DNA of 64,000 nt from positions 16,419,776-16,483,775 of the forward strand of contig NC_135568.1 of the NCBI RefSeq assembly GCF_964340395.1. The letters run 5' to 3'. Below the pieces are notes generated by a model that saw nothing but the letters and a program-made list of their open reading frames with translations, made no database searches and was not told the origin of the DNA. Position numbers and translations under genes: made by a program. Positions 43,122-54,779 of this stretch are shown here, in pieces (positions within the stretch are counted from its first letter, which is position 1; each line of letters starts with the position of its first letter). Origin of the DNA: Glandiceps talaboti (taxonomy: Eukaryota; Hemichordata; Enteropneusta; Spengelidae).

Positions 43122-44125
43122 TAGCACAACTGTAGTTTTTAAAAATGTTTATCCATATGCTAGTCTATGCTAACAATAGGTGTTTATTTGCTATGGGCGT
43201 GGTCATGTTGTTAGATATATTTGCATACATTTGTGTATGTTTTTGTTCACTTGTGTATGAATTCCTGATATTGTCTTTGCAATATACGTGATCTTTTGGC
43301 TGTTGCTATGGGCGTGGTCTTGTTGCTATGCAAATTTACATACATTTTTTGAATGTTTATTCAATTGTCTATTAAACCCTGTTGTTATCTTTGTGAAATA
43401 CACCACCGTTTGGCTGTTGCTATGGGCGTGGTCATGGTTGCTAGGGTATTTGCATACATTTTTTGAATGTTTACTCACTTGCTTACCAGATGATGTTGTT
43501 ATTTGACCAAAATATACTGCCATTTGGTTGTTGCTAAAGGGCGTGGTCATGGTCGCTAGGGCCAATTTTGTCAAAATGTTTTGAAGAAAATCTGCAGAAT
43601 AACAGTTTCAGAAACATCTCGCCAAGTTTCAGACTAATTGACCAAGTACTTTTTGAGATATAAGTTTTTGACCAAAAATGAACATTTTTACACCTAATTT
43701 GCATATCACTCATGGAATCATGGTATGCTTAATATTTCTTCGTCCATACATCCCTAGATACATTCCCATTAAATTTCAGCCCAATCTGCTCAGTAGTTTT
43801 AGAATTATAGATTTTTAACCAAAAAGACACATTTTTAGCCCTAATTTGCATATCAATGATGGAATCATCCCGTCATGAACAAATCTTACTTTACACCCCC
43901 TTAAGAATGTTCCCACCAAATTTCGCACCAATCTGCCCAGTAGTTTCTGAGTTTAAGTTTTTTGACCAAAAATCACATTTTTTGACCCAAATCATACACC
44001 TGTGATGCAATCATTTTGATTTGAACAATTTCCCAACTAGACACCCAAAGTAATGGACCCACCAAATATCGTGGCAATCGGTTCAGCGGTTTTTGACTTT
44101 AAGTTGTTTACACACACACACACAT

Positions 44126-44172
<47 letters not shown>

Positions 44173-44224
44173 GACAGACGCCGGGCGATCCCTATAGCAC
44201 TACTGAACAAGTTCAGTTGTGCTA
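43122..44224 (+). mobile_element. Helitron-like non-autonomous element (HINE/pearl type), second example
   Basis: The left end TAGCACAACTG is mirrored by CAGTTGTGCTA at the right. The right end forms a 12-bp hairpin (GCACTACTGAAC AA GTTCAGTTGTGC) followed by TAA. Inside are four units of about 117 bp (TTGCTATGGGCGTGGTC at about 43186, 43303, 43418 and 43531), about three units of about 165 bp (CACCAAATTTCG..CCAATCTGCCCAGTAG), an (AC)n tract and (CAGA)n. The microsatellite beside the hairpin end and the minisatellite core match pearl/DINE-like organisation. It sits inside an older minisatellite. Confidence 0.55.
44110..44179. repeat. (AC)n(AGAC)n microsatellite
   Basis: Lies next to the hairpin end of the Helitron-like element, as expected for the microsatellite part of such elements. 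Confidence 0.9.
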
Positions 44225-44614
44225 ATAAAAATGAATTTAACTTGGAAATTGATTTGCAAATGCAAAAAGGTTTCTTTTTTTCTTGTAAATAAAAATTAAA
44301 ATTGATTTGTGATATCTCGAGCCTCCTCGGTTGCAATAGTGCAGACTCAGATCCTGAAAATTGAACTATGGATATGACCCGAGAGCCGGTCATCTTGTGA
44401 CAAATCTATTTCTAGCCGATGTAATAGAGTATGAATATCTGTTTACCAGTCTGCGGGTAATTGTATAATTAACCCAGAAATGACCCAAACTGTAGGCCAC
44501 TAGTCAAACAAAGCTACAGAGCCGTGTTGGACCCCATAGCGCCGATAAAAGATATAAACAATTTTATAGGGTTAGGTTTGAGATTAATAGTTCAATGTGG
44601 GATAACAAATTAAA

Positions 44615-44890
44615 TTCTTATACTCAGGCCTAAGACCCCCCCCCCAACTAAATTTGCCAAAATTGAAAATTGCATCAAATCGCAAAATCAGTGTTTAGTG
44701 CTATGGATACCAGTATGTAGTGAGTAATAAAATAATTCATTTGCTGACACTTTACTTTATTTTAATGCCATTCATTTACTATAGCAACAATTCTCCATGA
44801 TTTCTCAATTCTTACATTTTTAAAGAAATATTTGCAGTTAGGAATACAAAATATCCATTAAAAGTAAAATCGATTTTGGAGGATGAGAAC
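44615..44890 (+). repeat. Dispersed repeat, copy 3 of 3
   Basis: Matches 12740-13000 in the same orientation (TTTAGTGCTATGGATACCAGTATGTAG). No coding capacity. Confidence 0.6.
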
Positions 44891-45665
44891 TAAAATGGCT
44901 CAACCCCCTAACCCCAAGGTAAAAGAATTTTAGTTTGTTTTATTGTACATTCAACTATTGATCTCGCCCCGTAGTGTTTAATGTGGTTTATACGTACATT
45001 TACAACCATCTAGAGATGCGCAATTATGTTGTGAAAATTTGTCAAATTTGCAAACTAAAACCAAAGTCACAGAGCCATAATTTATGACGACTGTGAAGTT
45101 GTGATAACACTTTGCATAATTGTGACAGCATTATCACAACTCTAGACATGCTTGAAAGTGTTGCTACAAAACTACAAACATATGGCTAAAATAGTCTGTA
45201 CCCACATTTTGACCTGCACGGTTAGCCATATGTGGAGACATATTGTATCATGGTAGAAACATATAATGATGATAATGTTGCAGGGACTTTACGACAGAGA
45301 ATACCAAGAGCAATCGAAAACAGTATTTTTAGTTTGTTTCCGACGCCCTATAATTCCATTCTACCTCTATATTTATGGTGATACATTTTCTGTGTATACC
45401 AAGTGGTAAATCGTTTTCAAAAATAACATGCAATCTGTACGTGGTCGTATTTAGTGCATTTAGTACTTACAGGGATCAGTAAAGTAATCTGGTAGACCCT
45501 GTTAACAAATAATTTACACTGACATCTACGGATCTTTCAAATACCAAAAGGTGCTACAGTGAAAAAGAAAGGCCAATGTTTGCCCAAGCTGTTACTAGCT
45601 ATAGAGGGCGATGTACATGGGGAATTACATAGGCTAGCACACTTTGAATCATGGACACCTTAGTG

Positions 45666-45668
<3 letters not shown>
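44891..45668. other. Gene-free spacer
   Basis: AT-rich with no frame of interest. GTTACTAGCTATAGAGGGCG (45590) resembles 17128-17150. Confidence 0.4.
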
Positions 45669-45728
<60 letters not shown>

Positions 45729-45775
45729 TAGTTCTGGAACTCTTTCTTGGTTGTAAGATATCTTGTCCACAGGCT

Positions 45776-45807
<32 letters not shown>

Positions 45808-45808
45808 G
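45669..45808. repeat. (TA)n, palindrome-family fragment and (CAGA)n
   Basis: TA runs (45669-45726, with one GT break), then GGTAGTTCTGGAACTCTTTCTTG (45727-45749), which matches the left arm of the 34.7-kb palindrome, then (CAGA)n at 45776-45808. This looks like a truncated relative of the hammerhead palindrome, again placed at TA repeats. Confidence 0.7.
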
Positions 45809-46454
45809 CCATACAAAAGAGTGATATACCTCTCCTCATGGATTGAGGAAATGAATGGAAGTCTATTTAATCACATATTGAAATAAACTGACACTTGGTC
45901 TGCCTAATCGTACATTAAAATTACTTACAGCTCTTTGGGATAAAAGAATGTTGAAACACGAAATCTCCACTTCTCACCACAGTGTGAGATAGTCATGTTA
46001 TTTACGTAGTAGATGTGCCGCGTCCCTGACATGTCAATACAACGATTTTATTTTATATTTTGTAAATCATTCACATAAAATTAGATCAAGGTTATTGGAT
46101 GTACTGGATATATAGATTGAACAAATGTCTGACTGTCACGACATACGTAAACACGTATTGCTATCAATTCAGATCGAGACAATATGATGACTCTCAATAA
46201 GACTATTATACATCTTTGTGTTAAAAAATTGGCGATTCATCAAATTCTACCACACCCTTATCGATGTGTGCACTCCTCGGAGTAATAAAATGCACTGAGA
46301 CGTTTAGTCATCCAATATAATTGACAAAGTTAGAGCACAACTGATCGTGATGGTCGTACGTACAAGTGGGTGTTCATTTCGACACTAGCGCCTTCAGAAA
46401 GAACGTATCTAATCTATATAGTCTTCAGCGCCTCTCAACTCAAGTTACTGTGGC
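45809..46454. other. Gene-free spacer
   Basis: No coding frame, inverted ends or tandem units recognised. Confidence 0.4.
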
Positions 46455-46533
46455 GTATTGATTGATCGACTAACTGACTGACTACTGACTGACTGACTGA
46501 CTGACTGAGTGACTGAGTGACTGAGTGACTGAC

Positions 46534-46584
<51 letters not shown>

Positions 46585-46619
46585 CTGACTGCCTGATTGA
46601 TTGATTGACTGACTGATTT
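46455..46619. repeat. (TGAC)n/(TGAT)n microsatellite
   Basis: Mixed TGAC, TGAG and TGAT tetranucleotides over about 165 bp. The NQSI/QSVS minus-strand frame is an artefact. Confidence 0.9.
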
Positions 46620-47430
46620 AATGGCGAATCGTCATCATATTTGTTGTGGATTTTGTTCATTGTTTATTTAATTGTTATTAACAGTAGTATGAACTATCAT
46701 TTAAATTCACCTCAAACACCTAAAGGTGTGACCATTGTACTTCCGATCAACTACACAGATGTCAGGCTTCAGATATAAATAGCCGATAAAGAAAGTTTTT
46801 GACGAACATATAGATAGACACAGTAAATTGCTGACAGTAATACGGCCGGCCGTTTGATGATTCTGAATGACTTAGTACGAATCGGCTCGTCAGATTAAGC
46901 ATAGGGAAGTGGGTCTAATATAAGTTAGTTTTTTTCCTTCTGAAAAAATGCACTAAAATCCAGAGATACCATGATGTCAGGACAGCCGAAAAAATAACGC
47001 TAGCGATCCTTCCAATTTTGAAAGCTATGTGTGGTCAAATAATTGGCTTGACATATTGACTTCAGAGCCTATATTGGAAAATACTATTGTCAATCAAGAT
47101 ACAGATGTATTTGAGGGTTAGTGGTCATAATTTTTCTTTATCTCAGCTGTTTCCTATGACTGTTTGTCGAAGATCGTTGAGGACATCCATGAACTGAGAA
47201 CTGGTAGTCCCAAAAAGGATTGTGGTTCGCATCATAGTTAACGTGATGTACCAGCGACTAGGGAATAACACGACACGTCAAACTTGCTGAATCAAATTTA
47301 CAAATGAAAAAGAATTATGTTTATAAAGACAGATTTTGAGTAAGATGGGAACTATGATCATTATAAACACACTCATTGTTGACTTGATTTAAAAGTTGAC
47401 AAAATGTGCAATGTTGCTCATACTACTTAC
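46620..47430. other. 3' flank of the nonsense copy
   Basis: The stretch 47145-47235 (CTGTTTCCTATGACTGTTTGTCGAAGATCGTTGAGGACATCC, described in pieces) is the counterpart of conserved 3'-flank stretches at 7.39 and 14.43 kb. No other feature. Confidence 0.4.
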
Positions 47431-47782
47431 GTTTATCACAACAAGTATCCCACCATTCGTCAATACAGCTACATTATGATGCTGATGGAGGACCGTGACC
47501 ATGGCAACCGGGATTATTGCACCCTTGTTCCTCAGTAAGTGAATAAGGACAAGAACCACCACAACACTCTGTCGTTGTTTTATGTCGTGTTCGTGTCTGT
47601 CTACCACTTGTACCACACGGTACAGAACAGGAGGACCACTGACTCCAGGCACTGACTATACAATTCCGTGGTAACGGTGGTGGAGGGGGGCTTCGACGAC
47701 GACTACTCCATAAAAACCCATTACTCTCAGAAACCATAATATTGATAACGACAACGATGACAAGAAAACAATAAAACTTCAT
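47431..47782 (-). pseudogene. TSP1-EGF copy 7 with a nonsense codon in the EGF part
   Basis: The first exon is complete in length (352 nt, phase 1, donor GTAAGT kept at 47430-47425) and begins MKFYCFLVIVVVINIM..ESNG, then FLWSSRRRSPPPPPLPRNC and a full TSP1 module (VSAWSQWSSC). After CHGHGPPSAS the codon that is TCT in relatives is TAA (47474-47476), two substitutions away. Sequence beyond still reads CSCIDEWWDTCCDKR. The product would be a TSP1-only protein lacking the last four EGF cysteines. TATA box and donor remain, so the change is recent, or the truncated form may be expressed. Confidence 0.75.
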
Positions 47783-47876
47783 TTTGCTACCGTAACGTTA
47801 GTGTATCGTATCAGATAAACTACTGTTGATTGGAAGTGGTTGGTGTCTTGAGTAAGGTTGTACACGAATAGAATCT

Positions 47877-47888
47877 GTTTATATATAG
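47877..47888 (-). promoter_or_regulatory. TATA box of copy 7
   Basis: CTATATATAAACAG on the minus strand, about 97 bp upstream of the ATG, followed by TTCGTGTACAACCTTAC, a leader motif of the copy 1/2 type. Confidence 0.55.
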
Positions 47889-49464
47889 CATCTTTTGTTG
47901 GTGTTTACGTGATGGTTAACTAGTAAAGGATAGTGACCCCTTGACTGACCCTTGCAAATGCCAGGAGTTTATACCAATAGAGATATGAACAGACGAAATT
48001 GGCACAAAACAGATCAGGTTGAATTAGAATAGAACAAACCCCAATAGAATGCAGCAGTCTGGATTGATGACAGTCCAGTACCATGGGGTCTCTATAATTA
48101 TGTTTCGGACCTGTTTTTCGGTCTTTCCGCTTTCTGGTCTGTTCGAGTGCGACGGACGCACGGACGGATGAACGTGCGGTACCCAACGTAGTGATCTACC
48201 GCGGGATTCATCCGTTGGTGAATAAAAATCCGAATTAGATTCCCATTTTTCAACATTAATTAAGTAAAAAATCACACAGGCATGAATAGGTCGAAATAGG
48301 AATGTATATACTTTACCCAGTGACGAAGTAGGGCAAGAATAACTGTTACGATGCTTACCATGTATGTAAACTTTCTCATGCCTAATTATAGCAATGTTGT
48401 GTGAGTTTGAATTTCGTTTATTATTTGCCGTGGAAACGGGTGTGCATATCCCGGGTATGTAGGGGATCGCGAAAGCCGAGTGAAGTCAAGGATGGCAAGC
48501 TTTCCTGTGCTGAGAATAGGAGGCAGACATTTGAACAAGATGTTTGACAACTAACTTTCATTGGGACTTGAAAAATCACAGATATAGAGCTAAACGTTTT
48601 GCAGATATCATGAAATTACAAGACTTATACCCTTACGGAAGGCACTCAGTTTAAATCTGGTTCTTATTAATTTTCAACAAAATAGGAGAAATTGGGTGAG
48701 TTATTTAGTTCTCTATTATTAACACTAAATATTATACAGTGCACGCATTTGAAATTGAAATCGAAATATATTACCAAAAATCGTCGAATACCTCCGAAAA
48801 TTCATATTAAAATAACCGAAAAAAGGCATATTTTACCCCTTGCCTAGCTGCTATGCATATGAATGATGGGAAAAACATGGAACTGCTGGCAATTAGCTAA
48901 ACCCTATGGTCTGTACGATACAGGATCTTTTAAAATGGAACGTGAAAAGTGTGTTATTTACTAGACAGTTATACTAAGCAGTACCTGTGAGGGCGCTCTA
49001 TATGTCCTCAGCTGACGTCACTTGACTCTCGATCTCGACATCTATCAACTACGGTCCTTGCTTAGTTATAGGCTCTCTTTGATATCTTGCCGTGGTACGT
49101 TTAAAATGTCCTTATATATTTTTGAAAATCATCTCGTTATGCACTGTGTAATTTATGGCGTTTTCATGTGAGTGCAAACGTATGCCTGTACATGTGGCTA
49201 ATGTTATGTCATCCCAGCTTATCCCATTACATAATTGGTCATTTTTTGTCGTATATTAAAGGCAATTGGAATTCCCAACAGTTTAAAGTTCTTTAATGTT
49301 GGATAAAGTTCTGGTTCAGTGTACTACAAACATGGCAGACTGAGTTGAGACCTTTGTTACGTGGAAATAAGTAGTGATTGATATGATGGATAGATTGTGG
49401 GACTTTACCACTTTAACATTTGTTAAATGAAGCACTGTTTAAACACACAAAATAACAACAACGG
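47889..49464. other. Gene-free spacer between subfamilies
   Basis: The stretch 48625-48662 (CCCTTACGGAAGGCACTCAGT) is a detached end of the 28.8-kb type Helitron-like element. From 49140 to 49350 it matches 56900-57100 (duplicated block B start: ACAAACGTAT..CTGTACATGT, AATTGG..ATTTTTTGTC). No gene. Confidence 0.5.
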
Positions 49465-49548
49465 CCAACCAACCAACCAACCAACCCATTGCAACCAACC
49501 AACCAACCAACCAACCACCCCCCCCACACACACACACATACACACACG
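49465..49548. repeat. (CCAA)n, poly-C and (AC)n microsatellite
   Basis: CCAA units to 49517, eight C, then AC repeats. Confidence 0.95.
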
Positions 49549-50959
49549 AAAAAACCCGCAAAGCTTACATAAGTGTTGTTTAAAACTATATTTTGTTGGC
49601 GCACTTTCCTGTCTTACGTTGGATCATGGAATATGCTACTAATATGCAAGTTTGGAGGCAGAAAGTAAGCCCTGAATCAATTAAAAATCCATACCGCCGT
49701 ACATGCGATTGCGAAAATGTATACGTAGTACCTAGCCTTTTGAAGGCGCGTGCAGTTAAATTGATTTTTTTGTATTTCAGATGTTATTCATGAAGAAATA
49801 TATTCAAATCTATCAAAGACAAATCCTAGAACAATGTCTATACGCTTTGTGGCGTAAAATCAGTAATTCACTGTTGATAACGTAGGAAATAAGCAATACT
49901 TCCTCAGCATCAGAATAAAAATAATTGAACGGACAATTTGTCCTACCAATACAGGGAACTTGCAATCCAGACTGAGCATGCTCAGATGCAAAGGACTATG
50001 GGATCATCTGTGGTTATCGTAATACCTAATCTGGAGGTACTCATAAAATTAACCTCCCACAATGGTCAGGGTGACTATGAATTGATTATTTGTGGTTACA
50101 AACAATGTATCGACACTGTTTACAATACTAAGTGATTAGTATTTATTATCACATTTCCCATGATGCAACATTCAACATGGCGGGTTTGCAAGTTCCCTAT
50201 TGGTCTGTTTTTGGATTAGGTCTATACAGCAATCAATCCACTGGGTAGATGTTTTGATCTTGGGCGCATACCCCCGTCTGAAAATTTGGTGAGTTTTCCA
50301 CCCCATCCCCTCCCGACTGCTCCTATATGCGGATAAACCTTTATGTATGGATTTTCCGTGAAAAGTGACCGATTTGGGCAAAAAATATCCTTGCAGTGAA
50401 CATATATTTGGTTGTTTGATTGAAAATATAATCCCCCAGTTAGGGCTGGTGTAGATTTCAGTCATATTGACTGATTCTATCACATTGGATATGTTACCAT
50501 TGGTGCTCTAGACTACGGTTATATGGGGACATGCCTCAACCATGCTTGGAAGCAATAGGTCATACTCGACTCGCACGTGACTAGGCCTGTTTGGTTTTGT
50601 TCTTCGTAGTAAAACAAAACATATTGTAGAAAAAAGGGCAATGATACAATTATAGCTAGCCCTATAGGGCAGTATCCATATTGTAACTGGGCGATGGAAT
50701 AATCAACATTACGGTCATGAGCAACGTCATTAGGGCAGGCAATAAATTGTGATATTAGTTGCTCACGATCTCTGACCCGTTTCAGTGTCTATTTTCAGTA
50801 TATGACGTTCGGGCAAAGTTTATATATATACAATAGTATTTATCTATATACAATAGTATTTATCTGGTAGGTTTACTTAAAGGTTGATATAATTATGTAA
50901 CTGGAAATTATTTCTACGGAAACTTTGTCAAAAGGAAATGATCAGTCATTAGCTTTTAA
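49549..50959. other. Gene-free spacer
   Basis: A tandem pair CTATATACAATAGTATTTAT (50823-50862). No coding frame stands out, including the 103-residue minus frame at 50172-50483. Confidence 0.4.
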
Positions 50960-50997
50960 AAACAAACAAACAAACAAACAAACAAACAAACAAACAA
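50960..50997. repeat. (AAAC)n microsatellite
   Basis: About nine AAAC units, just downstream of the copy 8 exon. Confidence 0.95.
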
Positions 50998-51059
50998 GAC
51001 AATTGATTCTTGACTACTGCGAAACTATATAGTGTAGTTTATCCTTGGTTTGTACTTAC

Positions 51060-51405
51060 GTTTGTCACAACATGTATCCCACCACTCAGCGTCACAGGTA
51101 CAAGATGATGAAACTGGAGAACCGTGACCATGGCAACCAGGATTATTACATACGCCCCCCGTTTGAGACAGTGCATATGGACATGAACCACCACAACACT
51201 GACTTGCAGTTTTATATCGTGTACGTGTCTCTATACCACTTGTACCACAGGGTACGGAACAGGACCACGAAGACCAGGCACTGACTTTACAATTCTTAGG
51301 CGGGGGGGGTGGAGGATTATCTCGACGACGACGACGAAGACCATTGTTCTCACAAATTAATAGAGAATAGACGACTGCAACGATAGTTAGATGAATTGCT
51401 CTCAT
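51060..51405 (-). CDS. Secreted TSP1-EGF small protein, copy 8 (second subfamily)
   Basis: Intact 346-nt first exon, phase 1, donor GTAAGT at 51059-51054, ATG at 51405. It starts MRAIHLTIVAVVYSLLICENNG, the MRAV/MKAV signal-peptide type shared with the 60.8- and 62.8-kb copies. The linker is LRRRRRDNPPPPPPKNC. TSP1 reads VSAWSSW-SCSVPC, one residue shorter than in the first subfamily, and KTASQCCGGSCPY. The EGF tail is CTCDAEWWDTCCDKR. The bases after the donor (ACAAACCAAGGAT) are shared with the 54.3-, 59.5-, 60.8- and 62.8-kb copies, so this subfamily has a common intron start. Confidence 0.87.
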
Positions 51406-51539
51406 ATTAATGACAATTCGCTCCCACAGCGTGTTTTAAAAGAGAATGAGCGTGAAGAATCAAGTCTGGGTGTGTAGGCCTTGTATGCGTAGTCCCTATT
51501 GTCAGGAAGGAGTCAGAGTGGATTTAGATTCAAGCTCAA

Positions 51540-51553
51540 GCCATTTATATGGC
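51540..51553 (-). promoter_or_regulatory. TATA box of copy 8
   Basis: CCATATAAATGG on the minus strand, about 140 bp upstream of the ATG. Followed by AATCTAAATCCACTCTGACTCC, which aligns with the copy 12 upstream region (AATCCATTCTCATTCGACC). Confidence 0.5.
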
Positions 51554-52238
51554 ATTGCACATGTCACAGTATTCTGACAATGTTATCATGACTCCCATAT
51601 CAACAAGAACAACAATAACCAACATTGCGACACTTTCGATAACGTTTCTAGGGTTGACATACTTGAAACAGTCGTAGAGATATTTACCCAGGTTTGAAAA
51701 CTTTGTAAGTTTGAAGTTTTCAAGTTGGCATTTGACATTTGGTGCACATCATACACGGATGTAGAAAAGAAGTTTGAAACTTTCAAGTTGGCATTTGACA
51801 TTGGTGCAAGTGACGGATGCAGAAAAGGTGACATATCTAGTACACACAAAAACAGTGCCGGGCCAAAAACAGTTTCTCATCAGTATAGGTGGAACATTAT
51901 TTACATCCAACATACAATGTCTCGAGTGTACATTAAACATAATTATTTATGACTCTATTTAGAGACGAAGCGCGATGCAATGTTGATAAGATAAAAATCA
52001 GTCCAGGCTCTGCCCCCCCCCCATTAATTTGACAAATTTAAAGTTGGAATTAGATTGTAGTCGTCTATAATAGTACCCCTCCCATCCCCACTCCAGAGCA
52101 ACTCAATTGGTAATCTTACTGGAAGGGTCTGCTGAGAAAAAAGTCTTGACACACTACATTTCCCTAAAAGAGTAGACCATTTTCTCATACTGGAATCTTC
52201 CATCGTGGTATATTGTGACATGTTACTGAATTTGATCG
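51554..52238. other. Spacer with a local duplication
   Basis: GAAGTTTTCAAGTTGGCATTTGACAT (51713) and GAAACTTTCAAGTTGGCATTTGACAT (51775) are a 62-bp-spaced tandem pair. Nothing else recognised. Confidence 0.5.
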
Positions 52239-52266
52239 CAGACCACTAAATCGATTTAGTGGTCTG
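52239..52266. repeat. Perfect 28-bp palindrome
   Basis: CAGACCACTAAATC / GATTTAGTGGTCTG with no spacer. It could be two fused ends of a tiny MITE or a footprint. Its function is unknown. Confidence 0.7.
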
Positions 52267-54270
52267 ATGAGATTTGCTGTTACACTGGCCATATTGTGGT
52301 TTTAAAACCATTCCTATCTTGAAAAGAAAAGATGATAAAAAAGCTTATATTCGTCATGGAGGGACTGTACAGGGATGATTTGGTCCTTTACCATAATAAA
52401 TTGAGTGAAGTTTTAATATACTGTTTCTTATAACTGAGAACATTACATGAGACCATTTTCGCGCTCACTCACCTCGTATGGCCATCCAAACATTTGCCCC
52501 CCCCCCCGTACATAATTATGTACATGTCATAGTACTATTTCCGATATCGTGATAACAATCACTACTGCAAACACCCAGTCACGACTATTTGGTTTGTTTT
52601 ATTTGATTTGCTTTATGTATTGATGACGTCTTTCTCATCGACACACTTCAAACTATTCAAAAGCTATTTAGTAATACCCAAGTTAGGGGCAGGTCGTAAT
52701 GTATACATGATATATTGATACGTGTGAAAACCTGGTCGTCATAGAGACCGACGCGTCCTTATATACAAGAACACTCTGGGATTTCTAGAGTGAAGTTACT
52801 CAATATGTCAAATTAAAAATTGAACCGACATACACCTGGGGTACGCTTCCTCGTGATGGGTATACGTGGACGTGTTTCATCTGTTCTGGTTGTTGTTATC
52901 GCCGACACACTTGGCATGTTTACACAATGTATCAATATTTCTATATCAAGAAAATCTCGTCTGTGTAGGCCTAGGTTTTAAATGATCGTGCACCTTTTTC
53001 GTTAAAGTCGAGTCTGATGAACATATTGTACTGGTTTGTTTCATTTACAGACCCTTGATTCGTCCATTCATACAACTCTAGTCTCTATATCATTAATGTG
53101 GCTACGCTTCTAGTCCACTTATATTCTGCTTTCATGTTAAGAAATACTGCTTATTTCGGAAAACAATATCTTGATACATGATCTAATATATAGTGCAGCT
53201 ACGTATGGCAAACGTTACTACACCTGTGTATAGTTTTCCGTATCACGCCCTGGCATCCCACAGTGGCGACAATAGCTGAATTATTTCAAGTCTGACTTTG
53301 ATTGCTATAGAAGCCAATATTTGACAAACCTTCGGTAAACAAAACAGTTGTTGATTTATTATTGAGGAAACATATTCCGAAAAATGAAATAGTATTTTGT
53401 TTGGTGACAGTGCTGATATTTAGTGTAATATAGTATATATGCGGGAAAGACAATCTTTGCATTGCTAGTGTAACACGCTTTTAAGTAGAGTATGAAAAAT
53501 AACAAGAGAAAATATTACAAGTTATGGAACTTGAACGTTGACTTTATTTCATGACCGCCACGAGTTCAGGCTCACTTAAAATCAGAGCTAGTGAGCCAGA
53601 TATTCACCGCTAAGGTCGAAAACCAAGCCACTATCAAACTTGACATTCCAACCAATATCACAACTGAATTACAGTAAATGTGCATATATAGGTAATGAGC
53701 ATCTTGGAATTACAATATATCATACATATTTTTGAAAAATAGTAAAGTTGACCGATGGTGTGAAACGATGGCATTGAAACGAAAATACGTGAATCAAGCG
53801 CAACAAAATTGATTAGGCAAAAAAATTCCCGAAAGTACCATACATATAGCTATGCTTTAATAATATGTGACGTCGCTAAATATGCATATCGCAATGGAAT
53901 TAATCATCAGCTGGTGCTCAGAAAATAACCTTGATCTCAATGTTTCAAAACAACAGAAATGATCATTGCCTTTCGGAAAACAAATCTCAGCTTGAACATC
54001 GAACCAATATAAATTGTGTACAGCTTCATCAGGTTCGATGGATCTGCCATTTCCTGGTTATTTCAATCAATGGGATAAGAATACTGGTAATTACATGACA
54101 AAGAAAGCAACAGATCAATGGAGATATATTGATACTTTGAACTTGAATCATGGGAAAACTATGGCAATGCTAGACAACTTTCACTGGGATTTACTACTTA
54201 CAAAGTACAGGGATTCCAGACTTTGACATGCCAACATTAAATGGATAGTTTATCTTTGGTTCGTACTTAC
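52267..54270. other. Block B1 spacer
   Basis: Contains the stretch matching 58.6-59.1 kb and AT-rich sequence. No frame of interest; the 70-residue + frame at 54014-54226 has no paralogue in the matching block. Confidence 0.4.
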
Positions 54271-54619
54271 GTTTACCACAACATGTATCCCACCACTCAT
54301 CCGTACAGCTGCAGAGTGATGATAAAGGAGTACCGTGACCATGGCAACCTGGGTTATTGCAACCAATCTTTTTATCAGACAGTAAATGTGGACAAGTACC
54401 ACCAAAACGCTCTGTCGTTGTTTTATTTCGTGTTCGTGTCTGTCTACCACTTGTACCACACGGTACAGTACAGGAGGACCAATCAGTCCAGGTACCGACT
54501 TCACAATTCCTCCGACTCGGACGACTTCCGATTCGACAATGACAAATATTATCACCATTACTCTCAAAAATGATTACAGCAAAGATAACTTGTACGGTGA
54601 TTACGTACACAACCTTCAT
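54271..54619 (-). CDS. Secreted TSP1-EGF small protein, copy 9, remodelled cysteines
   Basis: Intact 349-nt first exon, phase 1, donor GTAAGT at 54270-54265. The start is MKVVYVITVQVIFAVIIFESNG at 54619; an ATG four codons upstream is also possible. The linker is unusual: DNICHCRIGSRPSRRNC, with two new cysteines and no Arg or Pro run. In TSP1 the usual ECCGG is ERFGG, so both neighbouring cysteines are lost. The total is again twelve, by gain of ICHC and loss of CC. The tail reads WWDTCCGKR. TSP1 has an added N-glycosylation-type site (RNKTTT). Copy 5 lost the same CC pair independently. Confidence 0.86.
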
Positions 54620-54761
54620 TTTAGTGATCATTTGCTACCAACAACCAAATAGTAAACGACACCAACAAGATACAATGAGTTCAAATCAAATGTTCAGTTG
54701 TTGGTATGCGTTGTCACAATAGCGTTGGTCGACCAAAGAAGAGTGGATTGAATCGAAGCCT

Positions 54762-54772
54762 GTATATATATC
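54762..54772 (-). promoter_or_regulatory. TATA box of copy 9
   Basis: ATATATATACAGG on the minus strand, about 145 bp upstream of the ATG, followed by TTCTTTGGTCGACCAACGC, similar to CATTCGACCAATGATGAC upstream of copy 12. This is the second-subfamily counterpart of a start-site motif. Confidence 0.55.
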
Positions 54773-54779
54773 GTCGTGG

